Below, one piece after another: positions 46,546 through 59,281 of a DNA stretch of 64,000 bases; position 1 is the stretch's first letter, and every line of letters starts with the position of its first letter. Under the pieces are notes generated by a model, which was not told the DNA's origin, searched no databases, and saw only the letters and a list, made by a program, of their open reading frames with translations. A program made the translations under genes and the position numbers. Source of the stretch: Pyronema omphalodes (taxonomy: Eukaryota > Ascomycota > Pezizomycetes > Pezizales > Pyronemataceae); NCBI GenBank assembly GCA_024516155.1, contig JAJJXM010000007.1:496001-560000 (forward strand). Direction: 5' to 3'.

Positions 46546-48421
46546 TCGAGGATTCGAGGGCTTTGGTCGAAGACAAGGGAGTCGGACTTTCTTTCGTAGG
46601 ATCAAGAGGCATCCCTATCTGCCGAAGTCGGCTTAAAAAAACACATCGGAAGAAGATGGAGCTGCAATCCACTTGCACGCATGACGCATCTGAGCCAACA
46701 CAAGTGTGTCGACTCTCGGAGAGGCAGCAAACGGAAGCCCGGAAACTGTTTAGAGACGACCAAGTGGTCTTTCTCTCCCGAAGTCGGGTTTGGTTAAAGT
46801 GTAGATCGACTCGAAAATATTCGAGGCTCCAGGTGGAGTTAATAGTGGTGTCGAAGAAGACGAAGGGACGAAGAGACGAAGAAGACAGAAAAACGAAGGT
46901 CAATGTGCTCTAGGTAGACGAAGTTTCCGACGATTTCCTGGGATGGTAGTCTTTTCGTGAAGGTCTCGTAGTCGAGTTCGCAGTCATCCGCTCATACTTG
47001 TAGAGCCGACAAATTTCTGACAGACAATTAGTAAACCTTTTCTCAAATACCATTACAACTCTCCATCAGGATCAAAACCTACCACCGCTCCATCCCTTCA
47101 CTCGAGCCCCCTCCAGAACCCGTAGTCTCCGTACCAAGACCTGACTCGACCTTAGTAAAACAGTCAGCGAACCACAATCTTCAAAGATTACGACAACAAT
47201 CCAACTTACCATTTCCTATCCATAGCAATCTCATCCATTTTATTCATTTTATCCATTTTATACCTCGTCCGCCACCCTTTCCTTTACATCATGGAGTCCG
47301 CCACCTTCCCGTTAACCTCATCCAACGCCCAGTCCATACGGCTCTCATCCAAAACTCTCCTTACTCTTCATCAGGCATTAGCCAGGTTCTCTTTATCAGG
47401 AGTAGCGGAATAAAACTTACCAAAAGAATATGAAGTTGAAGCTGACCATGAGACGAGGAGCTCAAAGAGGTGATCGGTGGGGATGCAGAGAGCTTGGGAA
47501 AGATTAGAGCTCGGGACGGAGTAGAGCTTAGGAAGGAGTAGAGCTCGGAGCGGAGTATATACCTCGAAGAGTAACGAAGCCAAGCAATACCCAAGAAAAG
47601 TGTTTTCGGAGAAGTGAAGCAGTAACGAAGACGAGAGGTGTCCAGAGGTATGAGACGATGGAGCTTGCTGCTTCCCTCCATACAATTTAGCGTCTCAATT
47701 AGCGTCAGAATATATCCTGGGTTTAGCGTCCCTGAATTTACAGCCATTCATGGTTGACGACTGAGGCTTGGCGGACCTGGGGGACATTTTGGATGTGGTG
47801 GGCACCGGCTGGGGGTCATGGGGGACGATTCGGTTGGTTTATTGGGCTGGGGGGAAACGAGAGAGTAGGTTTTTTTTGTAGGTCCCAAACGCTTGTCATA
47901 ATGGCGATGGTGAAAAGAAATTACGTAGGGTGTAGAGTTAAACAGTACCTCACTCAGCCGTCTCAGAGACAACCCCACCACAGCTCGGAATCACAGCAAA
48001 TCAAATCACAACACAGCACTGCACATCACATCACATCACACTTCCCGTGGACCATCATCTAAAAAAAAATAATAAAATATATTCCCAACCTAATTCCGAT
48101 CGCAATCCCTAATAGCACTTTGGGGTATCCTTGTGAATCACCTAATCATACAGCTTTGTTTACGTCATAAGGGTGTTATAATAACCAAAGAGACAAGAAG
48201 ACAAAAAAAAGAAAACTCCATCACAAAAAAGGCATATAAACGTCATACACACGGTGTTCCACTTGCGCTCCTCCACCTTTCTCTTCCAACTTTAATCCTC
48301 TGAAAATTCCAAATTGCGAGCCTTCTTAACCGAATTTGTGAGTTTAATTAACTCGACACTCACCCCACTCTCTTTGTTCCTCGCTTTCCCCATGCCCCTG
48401 ACTCTCCCCCTCCTGTGAATC

Positions 48422-51202
48422 CTACTCATCACTCTCACTCTCCCATCCCATCTCAATCCGTCTTCTATCCCTCTGCGTTTGTTCTCTCTCCTTAACAATA
48501 AGCGTATCCACAATAACCAACATTTTCTTCAACACTGTTCCCATAGCTAAACTCTGTTCAGCCCAATACTTCTCCATATTATCCAACCTAATCGCCGTTT
48601 CTCTTCCCAACCTCGATTTCGGGCGTTGCGAAGACAGTATAGGTCCCGGTGATTTCGGGGCTCCTGGGGCTCCTGGACCTAGATAATCCGGATGCAATAG
48701 ATTAGGATTTGCAATAGGAGGTGGTAAGTTATCTACCGGCGATTCCGGGTCAGACATAAACTCATCCAGTTCCTCAACTTCTTCTGGTGTCAACCCTTCT
48801 TCCCTCGTAGAACCGGCTTCTTCTATTTCTTCTATCACCTTCTCCAAATTCTCAATGTTCTCCTCAATCATCTCCTTAACACTCTTTGCAGTTCCGGTGT
48901 TACTTGACGTCTTGCTTCTCACCGAGCTTCCGGATCTGCTTTTCTTTAACCTATTTTTCGCCTGCAAAGATTGGAAATATTTCCAATCCAAAGCACCATC
49001 ATGATTTCCCCATGTTCCTAAACCAAGTCCCAGACTAGGGAGACTGGCTATCCATTCCTCCATTGTTGGGCCGGTACTTTCTTGTGCGGCAAGTGTTTGA
49101 TCGGCGACTTTCCAGAAAGAGGGAGGGGGCTGGGAGTAATAATTCGGGGGTTGTGCTGATGCCGATTCAGAGGGGGCTAAAGAGGAGTCTGCTTCATGCC
49201 AAAAATCCACAGCGGATTGGGTTGGAGTTTTGGCGGGGATTTTGTAAGGAGATGGAGTGGGATGAGGAGGTGGTTCTCTAGGACGGATTGGTTCTGGAAG
49301 CGGAGTTGATTTCGGGGTGGATGCACTGCCCGGGTTGGAGAGATTTTGATGACTTCGAGATCGAATGTGGAGCTTGTGACTGGGGATGGAAATAGTGGAC
49401 GCACTACCGGAGTTGTCTGGATTAATGTTAAGGTCGGAAATAGAAGAGTCGTTGGGAACTGAGGGGGGCTGGATTGAGGATGGCTTTGAAGATTTCTGGG
49501 AGGACCGACGAGATGGTTCAGGTGTGGGCTGCTCCATTATGGGGGAGAGCCCAACGCTTTCGCGGGGTTCTTCAGTACCGAGAGAGCTGGCAGTAGGTGG
49601 CCCATTCCGGATGGTTAACTGTGGTGGAGGCCGTTGGGGAGTGATCGATGGTGATGGCGGTGTTACCTCGATTGTATTGGTGTCAAATAAAGGCAGATGA
49701 ACAGAACTTGCTGACGGATCGGATGAGGCAGAGCGTAGAGGTGACGCTGACACCGGACGGCTTTTTTGTCTCCCATCCCATGATTGTGATACAGATTGCC
49801 GCAATGGGGATTCTGGAGCTGCGTTTCCAACACTTGTAGGCACTGGGGAGCGTGATGAAACTGGCGATAGAGTAGGTCGATAAAACGGAGCCGGTGGTCT
49901 CGGCGGGAAAAGAGGCGCTGGTGCTTGTCCCTCGTATGTCTCGTAAGTTTGATACGCTTGATACGCAGGATTATCCAGTGGACTTAAAGGAGACTGTGGA
50001 CTTATTTGCATCAGCCCATTCGGTGGCGGAGGAAAATCAGGAACATCGGCAGCTCGTGGAACATGTAGTTCTTCCGGTGATCCAGAAGATGAAGTACTCT
50101 CATAATTCATGTGATTCCTCTGATAAGATCCCCTTCTTGACGGCCCAGAGTGTTCCTGTGAAGTCCAGCTTGCTCGTCTCCCTTCCGCTTCTCTCTCCTC
50201 TTGGTTTGGCATAAGATGATCACTCATCCTCCTCACCGCATTCCCCATCCTACTACCTTCCTGCATACCAACATCTTGTTCCGCTCTATCTTCCTCCTTC
50301 GAAGCATGGTACCCAGACAACAAATCTTTTGAACTAGCGAACCTCACGCCCTTCCGTACATGATCCGCAATCCGCTGATGATGGTGTCGTTTTTCCTTTG
50401 GCGGTTCCTCCTCTGGGGGACTATGGTTCTGCACAGCAATATCTGGGGGGCTTCCACGTCTCATTTTCCGTTCCCTCTGATCATGAAACCTCTTTCTCGC
50501 TGCCTCGAACGGGTGATGATCCGCATCATCCAGATCCAAATTCGTTTCGATATCACCACCCGGTTTTCCACGAGGCCTCAAAAGACGTGCTGCTAGACGG
50601 GTACGAGAGCTGTTGCTACTTTTGATCCCAGGATCAGCGGTTTTGGTGTCAGACTTTTGGGATTTCTTTCTTTTGAGTTCGTAGAATTCTGATGCTTCAG
50701 TTGGACTGTCTTCTTCATCTTCTGGCTTGTTTTTCTTGCCGAAGAACTTTCCAGCTTTGCCTTGAAAGATAGCCTTTCCCTTTGTTGGCACAACCTTTTT
50801 CAACAGCTTCCCGGCGCCATCAATATTCGATACGCTAATGTTGTTCGAACTCGAAGCATTGGGAGATGTGAAGCTTCCGCCGGCAGAGGTAGGAGCTGGA
50901 GGTCGTAATCCAGTTCCAGATGCATAAGAAGTAGTGGTAGCTGGGATACTTGGCGCTTTCTTTACTTGTGGTGGTATATAAGAATAGATTGGAGTTGCTT
51001 GCGCCATAGGTGGTTCGGATGGACTAATCTGTCGACGGTACTGAGGGCTATTCATAGGACGTCTTGGGATCTTTGGAAGTACGGGCATGGGCCCATCATA
51101 GGGTTCTTGATGAATTGTAATATCCATGGGAGGTTTATCGGCGGGGTTTATGCCGGCGGCGGGACTTCTAGTCGGTCGAGGGATCGAAGTTGGGAAATGC
51201 AT
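48422..51202 (-). CDS. Large, mostly disordered protein of unknown function
   Basis: Uninterrupted frame of 926 residues. Composition is dominated by Pro, Ser, Lys and Glu with many PP and SP motifs, so most of the chain is predicted to be unstructured. Features by position: a Gly/Ser/Pro N-terminus with short basic KLLKKVVPTKGKAIFQGKAG (about 130-150), a Lys/Arg-rich stretch RKRFHDQRERKMRRG (about 235-250), a Pro-rich middle (about 370-640), tryptophan-containing FWHEADSSL and FWKVADQTL (about 665-705), and an acidic heptad-like segment VKEMIEENIENLEKVIEEIEE (about 770-790). The end is a helical MEKYWAEQSLAMGTVLKKML. The paired FW-x-x-AD segments look like a short internal repeat. The start used is the first ATG, only 15 nt after the stop of the upstream gene on the same strand, which is very close; the two might be one transcript or gene. 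I do not recognise the family. Confidence 0.8.
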   Translation of the reverse strand: MHFPTSIPRPTRSPAAGINPADKPPMDITIHQEPYDGPMPVLPKIPRRPMNSPQYRRQISPSEPPMAQATPIYSYIPPQVKKAPSIPATTTSYASGTGLRPPAPTSAGGSFTSPNASSSNNISVSNIDGAGKLLKKVVPTKGKAIFQGKAGKFFGKKNKPEDEEDSPTEASEFYELKRKKSQKSDTKTADPGIKSSNSSRTRLAARLLRPRGKPGGDIETNLDLDDADHHPFEAARKRFHDQRERKMRRGSPPDIAVQNHSPPEEEPPKEKRHHHQRIADHVRKGVRFASSKDLLSGYHASKEEDRAEQDVGMQEGSRMGNAVRRMSDHLMPNQEEREAEGRRASWTSQEHSGPSRRGSYQRNHMNYESTSSSGSPEELHVPRAADVPDFPPPPNGLMQISPQSPLSPLDNPAYQAYQTYETYEGQAPAPLFPPRPPAPFYRPTLSPVSSRSPVPTSVGNAAPESPLRQSVSQSWDGRQKSRPVSASPLRSASSDPSASSVHLPLFDTNTIEVTPPSPSITPQRPPPQLTIRNGPPTASSLGTEEPRESVGLSPIMEQPTPEPSRRSSQKSSKPSSIQPPSVPNDSSISDLNINPDNSGSASTISIPSHKLHIRSRSHQNLSNPGSASTPKSTPLPEPIRPREPPPHPTPSPYKIPAKTPTQSAVDFWHEADSSLAPSESASAQPPNYYSQPPPSFWKVADQTLAAQESTGPTMEEWIASLPSLGLGLGTWGNHDGALDWKYFQSLQAKNRLKKSRSGSSVRSKTSSNTGTAKSVKEMIEENIENLEKVIEEIEEAGSTREEGLTPEEVEELDEFMSDPESPVDNLPPPIANPNLLHPDYLGPGAPGAPKSPGPILSSQRPKSRLGRETAIRLDNMEKYWAEQSLAMGTVLKKMLVIVDTLIVKEREQTQRDRRRIEMGWESESDE

Positions 51203-51217
51203 TGTGCCGGTTGTTGT

Positions 51218-52235
51218 TTAATATCCGGATCCAATCTTAAACTTAACTCGATAATAGGCAGCGACAAACTTCTCTGTTGTTTTCCAGAAGCCCTGATGGG
51301 ATGGTTAGTATTTCCGCTTCTTGCGCAGTGCGCCAGTGGATTATTCTTACCTCCTTAATGTTATTGCAAACAGTGTGCTTGTCTCTAAAAGGAAGGGTCT
51401 CCTCAGAGCCCAAGGATACTGAAAACGTCTGAGTAGTCGGTACGATTGCAATTCCCGGAGCCACCGCACCGTCAAGTTCAATATCCGTATCCCTCGTCAA
51501 GACCAAACAAAGATCCGTAGGTCGAAACCAACCAAACTTTCCACCAAGTTTCCCAAAGTATCTATCAAAGCTTTGACCGTAGGGAGCTCTCAGATGTTCC
51601 GGAAACACTTCTCCTTCTCGCTCAAACGAAGCTCTAATCTTTAGCAAAGTCTGCCACTGCTCTTTCCTAACCTCACTCAAAAACGCCTCGTTCCAACTCT
51701 CCTTCTCTGGACCTGTAAGCTCCGGCTGATTGAGTAGCTGTCGACGGGAATTGGCCCGGAGATGGTGGAGTTCAATTCTTAGTCTACAATAGACTAGACT
51801 CTTCTCCCAGAGTTGCTGAAAGCGTAGAATGTCTAAATTTGTTTCAAATTCCCTTATCCGTGCTGGTTTTTCGTGAGCGAAGCAGCGAGCTAGAACGATG
51901 GCTCGACGTTTGGCGAGAAGTCGAAGCTCCTTACAATGGACCTTCTCGATGTCTTTAATCTGAGCCTTGTGGTATTTGATAAGCCAGCGATATTCGGTGA
52001 AGTGTTTGTTTGTGAAGAATATCCCGTCTCGTTCTTTGGGGTGGCGGAGATAGTTGCTATTGTCAAAAGGAGACAGAGAATGGCCTTTCCACTTGTAAGG
52101 AGGACGTTCTTCGGGAGGGTATTTCGTAGATGTATTTCGTTGGGTTGCAAGATCAATACTGCAATTCTCACAGTGCGTTCGCTCTGTCGATGAATAGCGT
52201 ATCTTCGGAAAAAGTGGACGTGCCCGTCGAGGCAT
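51218..52235 (-). CDS. Protein of unknown function, 319 residues
   Basis: Two exons on the minus strand (52235-51351 and 51292-51218) give 319 residues. The intron was placed because the unspliced frame ends in unlikely sequence. Splicing GTAAGA...CATCAG, with CTAAC branch-like sequence, joins NNIKE to GFWKTTEKFVAAYYRVKFKIGSGY in frame. The N-terminus has CENC (two cysteines, possible metal knuckle, no second pair nearby), followed by a Pro/Lys-rich stretch and a long basic, helical middle rich in Arg, Leu and Glu (about 75-210: HCKELRLLAKRRAIVLARCF). There is no signal peptide or membrane segment. I recognise no domain. It precedes the disordered 926-residue gene by 15 nt and lies 391 nt from SVP26. 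Confidence 0.7.
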
Positions 52236-52626
52236 ATCTATCTAACCAAAGAAAAAAGGGCTAACATCAACGGGAGATTCATACAGACATTTGGTGGCAA
52301 TCTTGTAGCAAAAGATGGAGGTTGTAAGCGCTGTGAACGGTGAAGGGTTCAGGTGGAAAATGTGAGTTACACCTGGTGTTTAAGTACTCACGATTCCATG
52401 GTATGAGTACAATAAAGCAAGTTTATGACGTAAGGTTAGATTAAAGACATGCGAGAGTCAATGTTTCAAAGGTCATGCGCCTTTGTAGAGAATCATAATT
52501 AAATCAACTAGAACTACTAAAGCTCACAGAGCACCAAAAACAACCGGTAAAAAAAAGAGAACTCCATAAATACAACGTAAATGCGCCGTAATCGTAAGAA
52601 AGGGCCAGACATTTCTTACTATTGCT
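52236..52626. other. Spacer between SVP26 and the 319-residue gene
   Basis: Short non-coding stretch of 391 nt that must contain the SVP26 3' end and the promoter of the next gene. Nothing else seen. Confidence 0.5.
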
Positions 52627-53482
52627 TCATTCGAATCGTTCATGTCGCGTACTCGTGGGGATTGAAAACCAATCCTTGATAGAGTTGAACATGGACTTTG
52701 CCATACCCTCCTTCTTTCTGCCGGCTCCACCAAGCCCGACTCCGTTGCTTCCACCTCCGATTTCAGAGCTGGGTAGAACATTGTCCGATGCGCTCAAACT
52801 GACAAACAGCGAAAAGGGAATGAACCAAACACAGATACCGAAAAAGGCGGAGATCTCGGTGAAGGTCGGGAATCGCTCATTAAAGTAGGGATCGCTAGAG
52901 GTAGAGTAATCGTAGGGGCTGCCTGCGACGTAATTGGAGGAGTACGGGTGGTCAGATGGTAGCGGAGGGTGTGAGAAATGCTTGAACCAGAAGTAGTGAT
53001 TCGCGACAACGAGAGCTAAAACCGTCAGTAAAGGCCAGCGTGGTGATGCAGCGGGGGTAGACGACGTACTGCAGGCGAGGAGAAAGATGGGATCGGAAAG
53101 TCGCACTGTCAGAAAGTTAGTTTTCAGGAAATCGTTACATGCTTCGCGCTCGTTTTACCTTCGGGGAAGGACTTGGTGACGTTGGCAAGGTACACAGCGT
53201 GGCTCGCCGCAGAAAAGAGGGTCAACCAGAGAGGGAAGCCATCGAAGATGAGAAGTAGGAAATGTATGACAATTATCGATTGAATAAGAAATATGAGGAG
53301 CTTCTTCGAGAGTACGGTGTGTTCCTCAACGAGTTCAGAGAGGTAGTAGAGACCCGATGCTAGTAAACGTGTTCAGTACAGCGGCAAAGATCAGACGAAC
53401 AGAGAGGAATACCAATCGCCAGGGTCAAAAAACCAAAGCCAACAATCACACCGAGGTATCCAATCAACGGAAATATCCACAT
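52627..53482 (-). CDS. SVP26: SVP26/TEX261-family ER-Golgi membrane protein
   Basis: Four exons on the minus strand: 53482-53413, 53359-53159, 53105-53070 and 53015-52627, giving 231 residues (yeast Svp26 is similar in size). The protein is a multi-spanning ER-to-Golgi cargo receptor for type II membrane proteins such as mannosyltransferases. Visible segments: TM1 IGYLGVIVGFGFLTLAI, then SGLYYLSELVEEHT; TM2 LLIFLIQSIIVIHFLLLIFDGF; LFSAASHAVYLANVTKSFP, typical of the family; and the final TM near ISAFFGICVWFIPFSLFVSLSASDN-like. The C-tail is polar. The third intron (53069-53016, 54 nt) is a multiple of three and has no stop codon in frame, so it could be retained; the spliced form LLAC-T-LVVANHYFWFKHF fits the family better. 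The start ATG gives a short luminal or cytosolic head MWIFP. Confidence 0.9.
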
Positions 53483-53848
53483 GGCTATTTCGGGAGTGCG
53501 GAAAGTCTGTTGTTAGAGAAACGAATGTTTGTCGACGAACTCTTGGGTTGCGGGTGGTGTTTTAGTGCGGACAGCTTGTCGTGACGTTGGTGGTTGCAGG
53601 GTGCAATGAGGCTCTGGGCATTTAAATGCCTGCATCGGCCGCCATGCGCATCTCAAACAATAGAGGAAATGCATCTTACCACCCCCACTTGTTCACTGAA
53701 ATTGAAGATCGAGATGCTAAAAACCGAAGACTTGGAATGCCCACCAATTGAGGGTATAGTAGAGATTTATCCATTTTATGCGGACTTTTTTGAACTATTG
53801 TACAACGCAAACTCCCAAAACCAAAGGAACACAATTCCGCCGTAACGT
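53483..53848. other. Spacer between uS13m and SVP26
   Basis: Some 366 nt. It is mostly the 3' flank of the ribosomal gene and the promoter of SVP26. No gene seen. Confidence 0.5.
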
Positions 53849-54348
53849 TTAACCTCTGCGCTCGACTCTGTTGAGTCTTCTCGCCGTCTTCGTCTGGGTA
53901 CGAGTGCGCTGTCCACGAACAGGCAATCCCTAAATTCGACCGTCAGCATTTCATCCTGTATTTTGAAATATTCGCCACCGGTAATTCGTACCTGGGCGTG
54001 TCTTCTTCCACGGTACGCTCCCATGTCCTTCAAACGTCTGATATCGTCACGGAGAACTCGTCGCAAGTCGTTCTCGAGGGTCATGCCGGTCATGAGCTCG
54101 ACAAGGCTGGTGATCTTGGGCGCGGGCACGGAGCCAACGAGGGCGGTCTTGTGAATTGACAACTTTGCGCACAGACGGGCAGCGACATTGGGACCGATTC
54201 CGTAGAAGCCCTGAATGGCGGTCTAATTTTCTCGGGAAACGTATTAGCCGTCGCTGACTCGAGATTGTATTCTTCGCGGTGGAGAGGACTGTAGCCGCAC
54301 CTGGAGAATCCGGTTCTCCGGAATGTTGGTACCGAGCATGAAAACCAT
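53849..54348 (-). CDS. SWS2: Mitochondrial small-subunit ribosomal protein uS13m
   Basis: Three exons on the minus strand: 54348-54301, 54222-53992 and 53929-53849, encoding 119 residues. It is a core protein of the mitochondrial small ribosomal subunit head, homologous to bacterial S13 and contacting the subunit bridges. Sequence marks of the family are MVFMLGTNIPENRILQ, the helix-hairpin-helix region AIQGFYGIGPNVAARLCAKL, and the conserved [34 protein letters not shown] tail. The frame without splicing of the second intron runs on past GRRHAQ into an unrelated C-terminus, so the spliced tail [18 protein letters not shown] is clearly right. It is divergently oriented to MNS1, with 854 nt between the two starts. 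Confidence 0.95.
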
Positions 54349-55202
54349 CTTGACGTGTGTTTGGCGGTGTTATTATCCTCCCAGGATCAAGTTGTTCAGT
54401 ATTCGGGCAGCTGTAGCTATTCGGTTGGCTTGTTCGTCGCGCTTCACTTGCTGGACCGAGTTTCTTTCCCCACACGATGTTACCCGGTTTACTGGCCCGG
54501 TGGTGTCTGGTCCTAGATCTCGCCCTGGCCAGCCGTGCTGTGCGGAAGGCCCTCTCCTATTCCCAGCAAGGCGTAGTTGCACGCGCCGCGCAATTAATCC
54601 AGAAATAAACGTGTCTTTGGGGGATCTGCTTGTGGAGCTTGGAAGTCATTTAGAGACCGTATTTCGGAGATTTAAACTGTAAATCGATTTTCGTACAGTT
54701 TCTCCTATTACGCAGATTGGAAGATTGAAATTTTACTGTCAACCCCGCAAAGATGGATATTTTTTCGATTGGCTGATATTTTTTGTGCAATTGTATTTAT
54801 CTGAATTGCCCTTTTTGTGTAAATGCATTCATTTTACTTGCCTGTTTAGTGTAAATACATGCATTTCACTTTACCCTTTTTGTGCAAATATATGCATTTC
54901 ACTTGCCCTTTTCGTGAAATTCCCCCCGCCTCGGTGCTCGGTCTTGCTTCAAATTACCAGATCCGATCGACTCCAAGCTGCACAGTAATAATAACAGGTC
55001 ATCAAATCACCCAGCAGCAGCTCTCTCTGAGCCCCATTCATACATTCATACATTCATTCTACATATCCACAACTGACATCTGCAACTACTCACTCTCTCC
55101 CGCTCCTTAGTTACATCTTCCTTCCAAAACCTACAGCTGGCACATGCGCAGCAAGAAAACCAACTCAGCAGCAGTCTGTTTGCCAACCAGTGAGATGCGC
55201 GA
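54349..55202. other. Divergent intergenic region between uS13m and MNS1
   Basis: Shared upstream region of two divergently transcribed genes. It contains a degenerate tandem repeat at 54779-54907 and T/C-rich sequence before MNS1. A possible leader upstream ATG for MNS1 lies near 55143 (ACATGCGC), and the start is taken as the ATG at 55203, which opens the conserved-length protein. Confidence 0.45.
54779..54907. repeat. Degenerate 32-33-bp tandem repeat
   Basis: About four units of the form CTTTTTGTGTAAATGCATT, then ATTTTACTTGCC, with ATGCATTTCACTT variants. Units start near 54779, 54811, 54843 and 54876, each with a GTG-AAAT-ATGCAT core. ATGCAT palindromes recur in three of them. Repeated motifs in a promoter region could be binding sites. 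Confidence 0.75.
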
Positions 55203-57551
<2,349 letters not shown>

Positions 57552-59281
57552 GTAATGGCGAAGGCGAAGGAGAAGACGAAGGAGAAGGCGAAGGCTATGG
57601 TATAGGCAATAGGGGAGTAGGGGAATGAATACAGTGAAGGAAAGAAGACAGCGGTCCAAGTGAAGGTAGTTTGTATGTGGGGAATGAAAGGGGTAGGGGT
57701 AGGGGGGTGTAAGAAGGGGTGAAGAAATAGGTAGGGGAGTAAGAAGGGGTGAAGAAATGGGTAGGGGGTAAAGAAATGGCTGGGTATATCAGATGTTAAC
57801 CACTGTTAATAAAGTAATGTATAAGATTAAGATTAAGACTAAGATTATATTATGTGGGGGATAGGTGTGAGGTGGTGGAGTTCACAATTCACAGTTTACA
57901 GTTTATAGTTTACAGTTTACACCCTAAGAGCTTAGATACCACTACAGACTACAGTTTTCAGTTGGTTTGAACTTTGTGTTAGATTCTCTTTTTTTGCTTT
58001 GTGGCGTTATATTGTTATGGTACTATATCAGATCTGTTTTTTTTTTTTTTTTTTTTTTTACTTCTTTGTCTTTCTTTCCTTGAGCCTTTGACTGCTGCTG
58101 TTTTGCTAGCTTCTAGCTTCTGGGGGGGGGGGGGGGGGGGGTTTGTTTTGCTTCACTTTGCTAGGGTTTCTTTAGTGTTCTTTTGATTCTTATTGCTCTC
58201 TCTCTTTTTTCCCCTTTTTTGTTTTCTTGATTTAGGGTAGATGGGATAGGATAGTCTATGGCAGGGGCGTAGGGGCGTGGGGAGGTGCTTTTTTTTTTTT
58301 TTTTTTTAACTCAGATATCCTTAACAAAGCAGAGAAAAGCAAAGCAAAAAAGCAAAAGAAAAATATATTATATAGGGCGTTTATGGTATGTTCTGTGTTC
58401 TGTGTTTGAAGTTTCGGTGTTTTTGAGTTGAATGATAACGTGAAAGTTAGGACTGGTTGTTGCCTGATTTGAGGATTTGAGGATTTGAGGATTTGAGGAT
58501 TTGGATTTGAGGATTTGCGGAACAATAAACGTTTTGTGAACATAGTGGTTTATTGAGGTAACGATTTTCAGTAGTGAATTCGAAGACTCGCTTTAAGTAA
58601 CCGTGACGAGCAACTGTAGCCTCTAGCCTGTAGGTAGATATCAGTTGCTTGCAACTCTGCCTGAATGTACTTAATTCAGCTTACAGTCCTTACAGATAAT
58701 CCATCAGAAGATATATGTAACTACATAGTCAACCGAATCTTTTATTCTATATACACAAGAACAACAGACACCTCCTAGTTTCCATCTAGATATTTCAGAA
58801 TAACCGCAGAACAATTGCTACAGCTTTGTATTGTATCGTCTTACTAATATTCAAGATTTCGAATAACGTTGAGTGAAGAATCACCATATCCTTTGTAGCA
58901 TCAGAGAAAAAATATCCAACCGCGTGATTTCTTCTCGTTGATAACTCATCTTTTTGTGCAGTAGTATTACTTCGTTTAGGATTTTATGGACTTTGTATGC
59001 ACCATGTAGATAATTTTGGTAACAGTCTTGGTTATTAAAATTTGCTGGATCTATGTATCTAAATAACACTGCCCCCCCCCCCCCCCCTCCAACCCTACTC
59101 CCCGCCCCTACTTAAATTAAGAGATACGTAAAACATAAATATCCATATCAACAGCTAACATAGCACATAGCCAACATTACACCCTTCACCGGCTTCAAAG
59201 CCGTCACTTGACACATGATGTATGATACATGGTGCTTGATACGTCGCTGGACATACCATTCCATGACTACAACACCACCAA
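57552..59281. other. Intergenic region between MNS1 and PBN1 (convergent genes)
   Basis: About 1.7 kb where the two genes converge. It contains an in-frame lysine-rich extension (57552-57605), G/A-rich repeats, a T run at about 58037-58060, a G run at about 58122-58141, another T run near 58290-58306, a GATTTGAG repeat (listed) and a C run near 59072-59087. No gene seen. Confidence 0.5.
58466..58517. repeat. (GATTTGAG)n 8-bp tandem repeat
   Basis: Five to six copies of GATTTGAG, with one shortened unit, in the 3' intergenic region. Confidence 0.85.

Larger units (their letters stand above)
43816..48345. repeat. Large tandem segment, copy B (about 4.5 kb)
   Basis: Second head-to-tail copy; see the copy A entry for anchors. 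It ends about 75 nt from the stop codon of the minus-strand gene at 48422. Minus-strand frames of 166 codons (46403-46903) and 128 codons (47361-47747) exist, but their counterparts in copy A are shifted or shorter, so frames are not conserved between copies. That argues against a simple intact protein. A 35-70-nt AT-rich stretch near 48061-48080 (AAAAAAAAATAATAAAATAT) is shared with 43509-43530. Confidence 0.9.

Noticed and set aside
38321..48345. The tandem segments as a transposon or retroelement
   Set aside because: I see no terminal inverted or long terminal repeats at the copy ends and no transposase or reverse transcriptase motifs.
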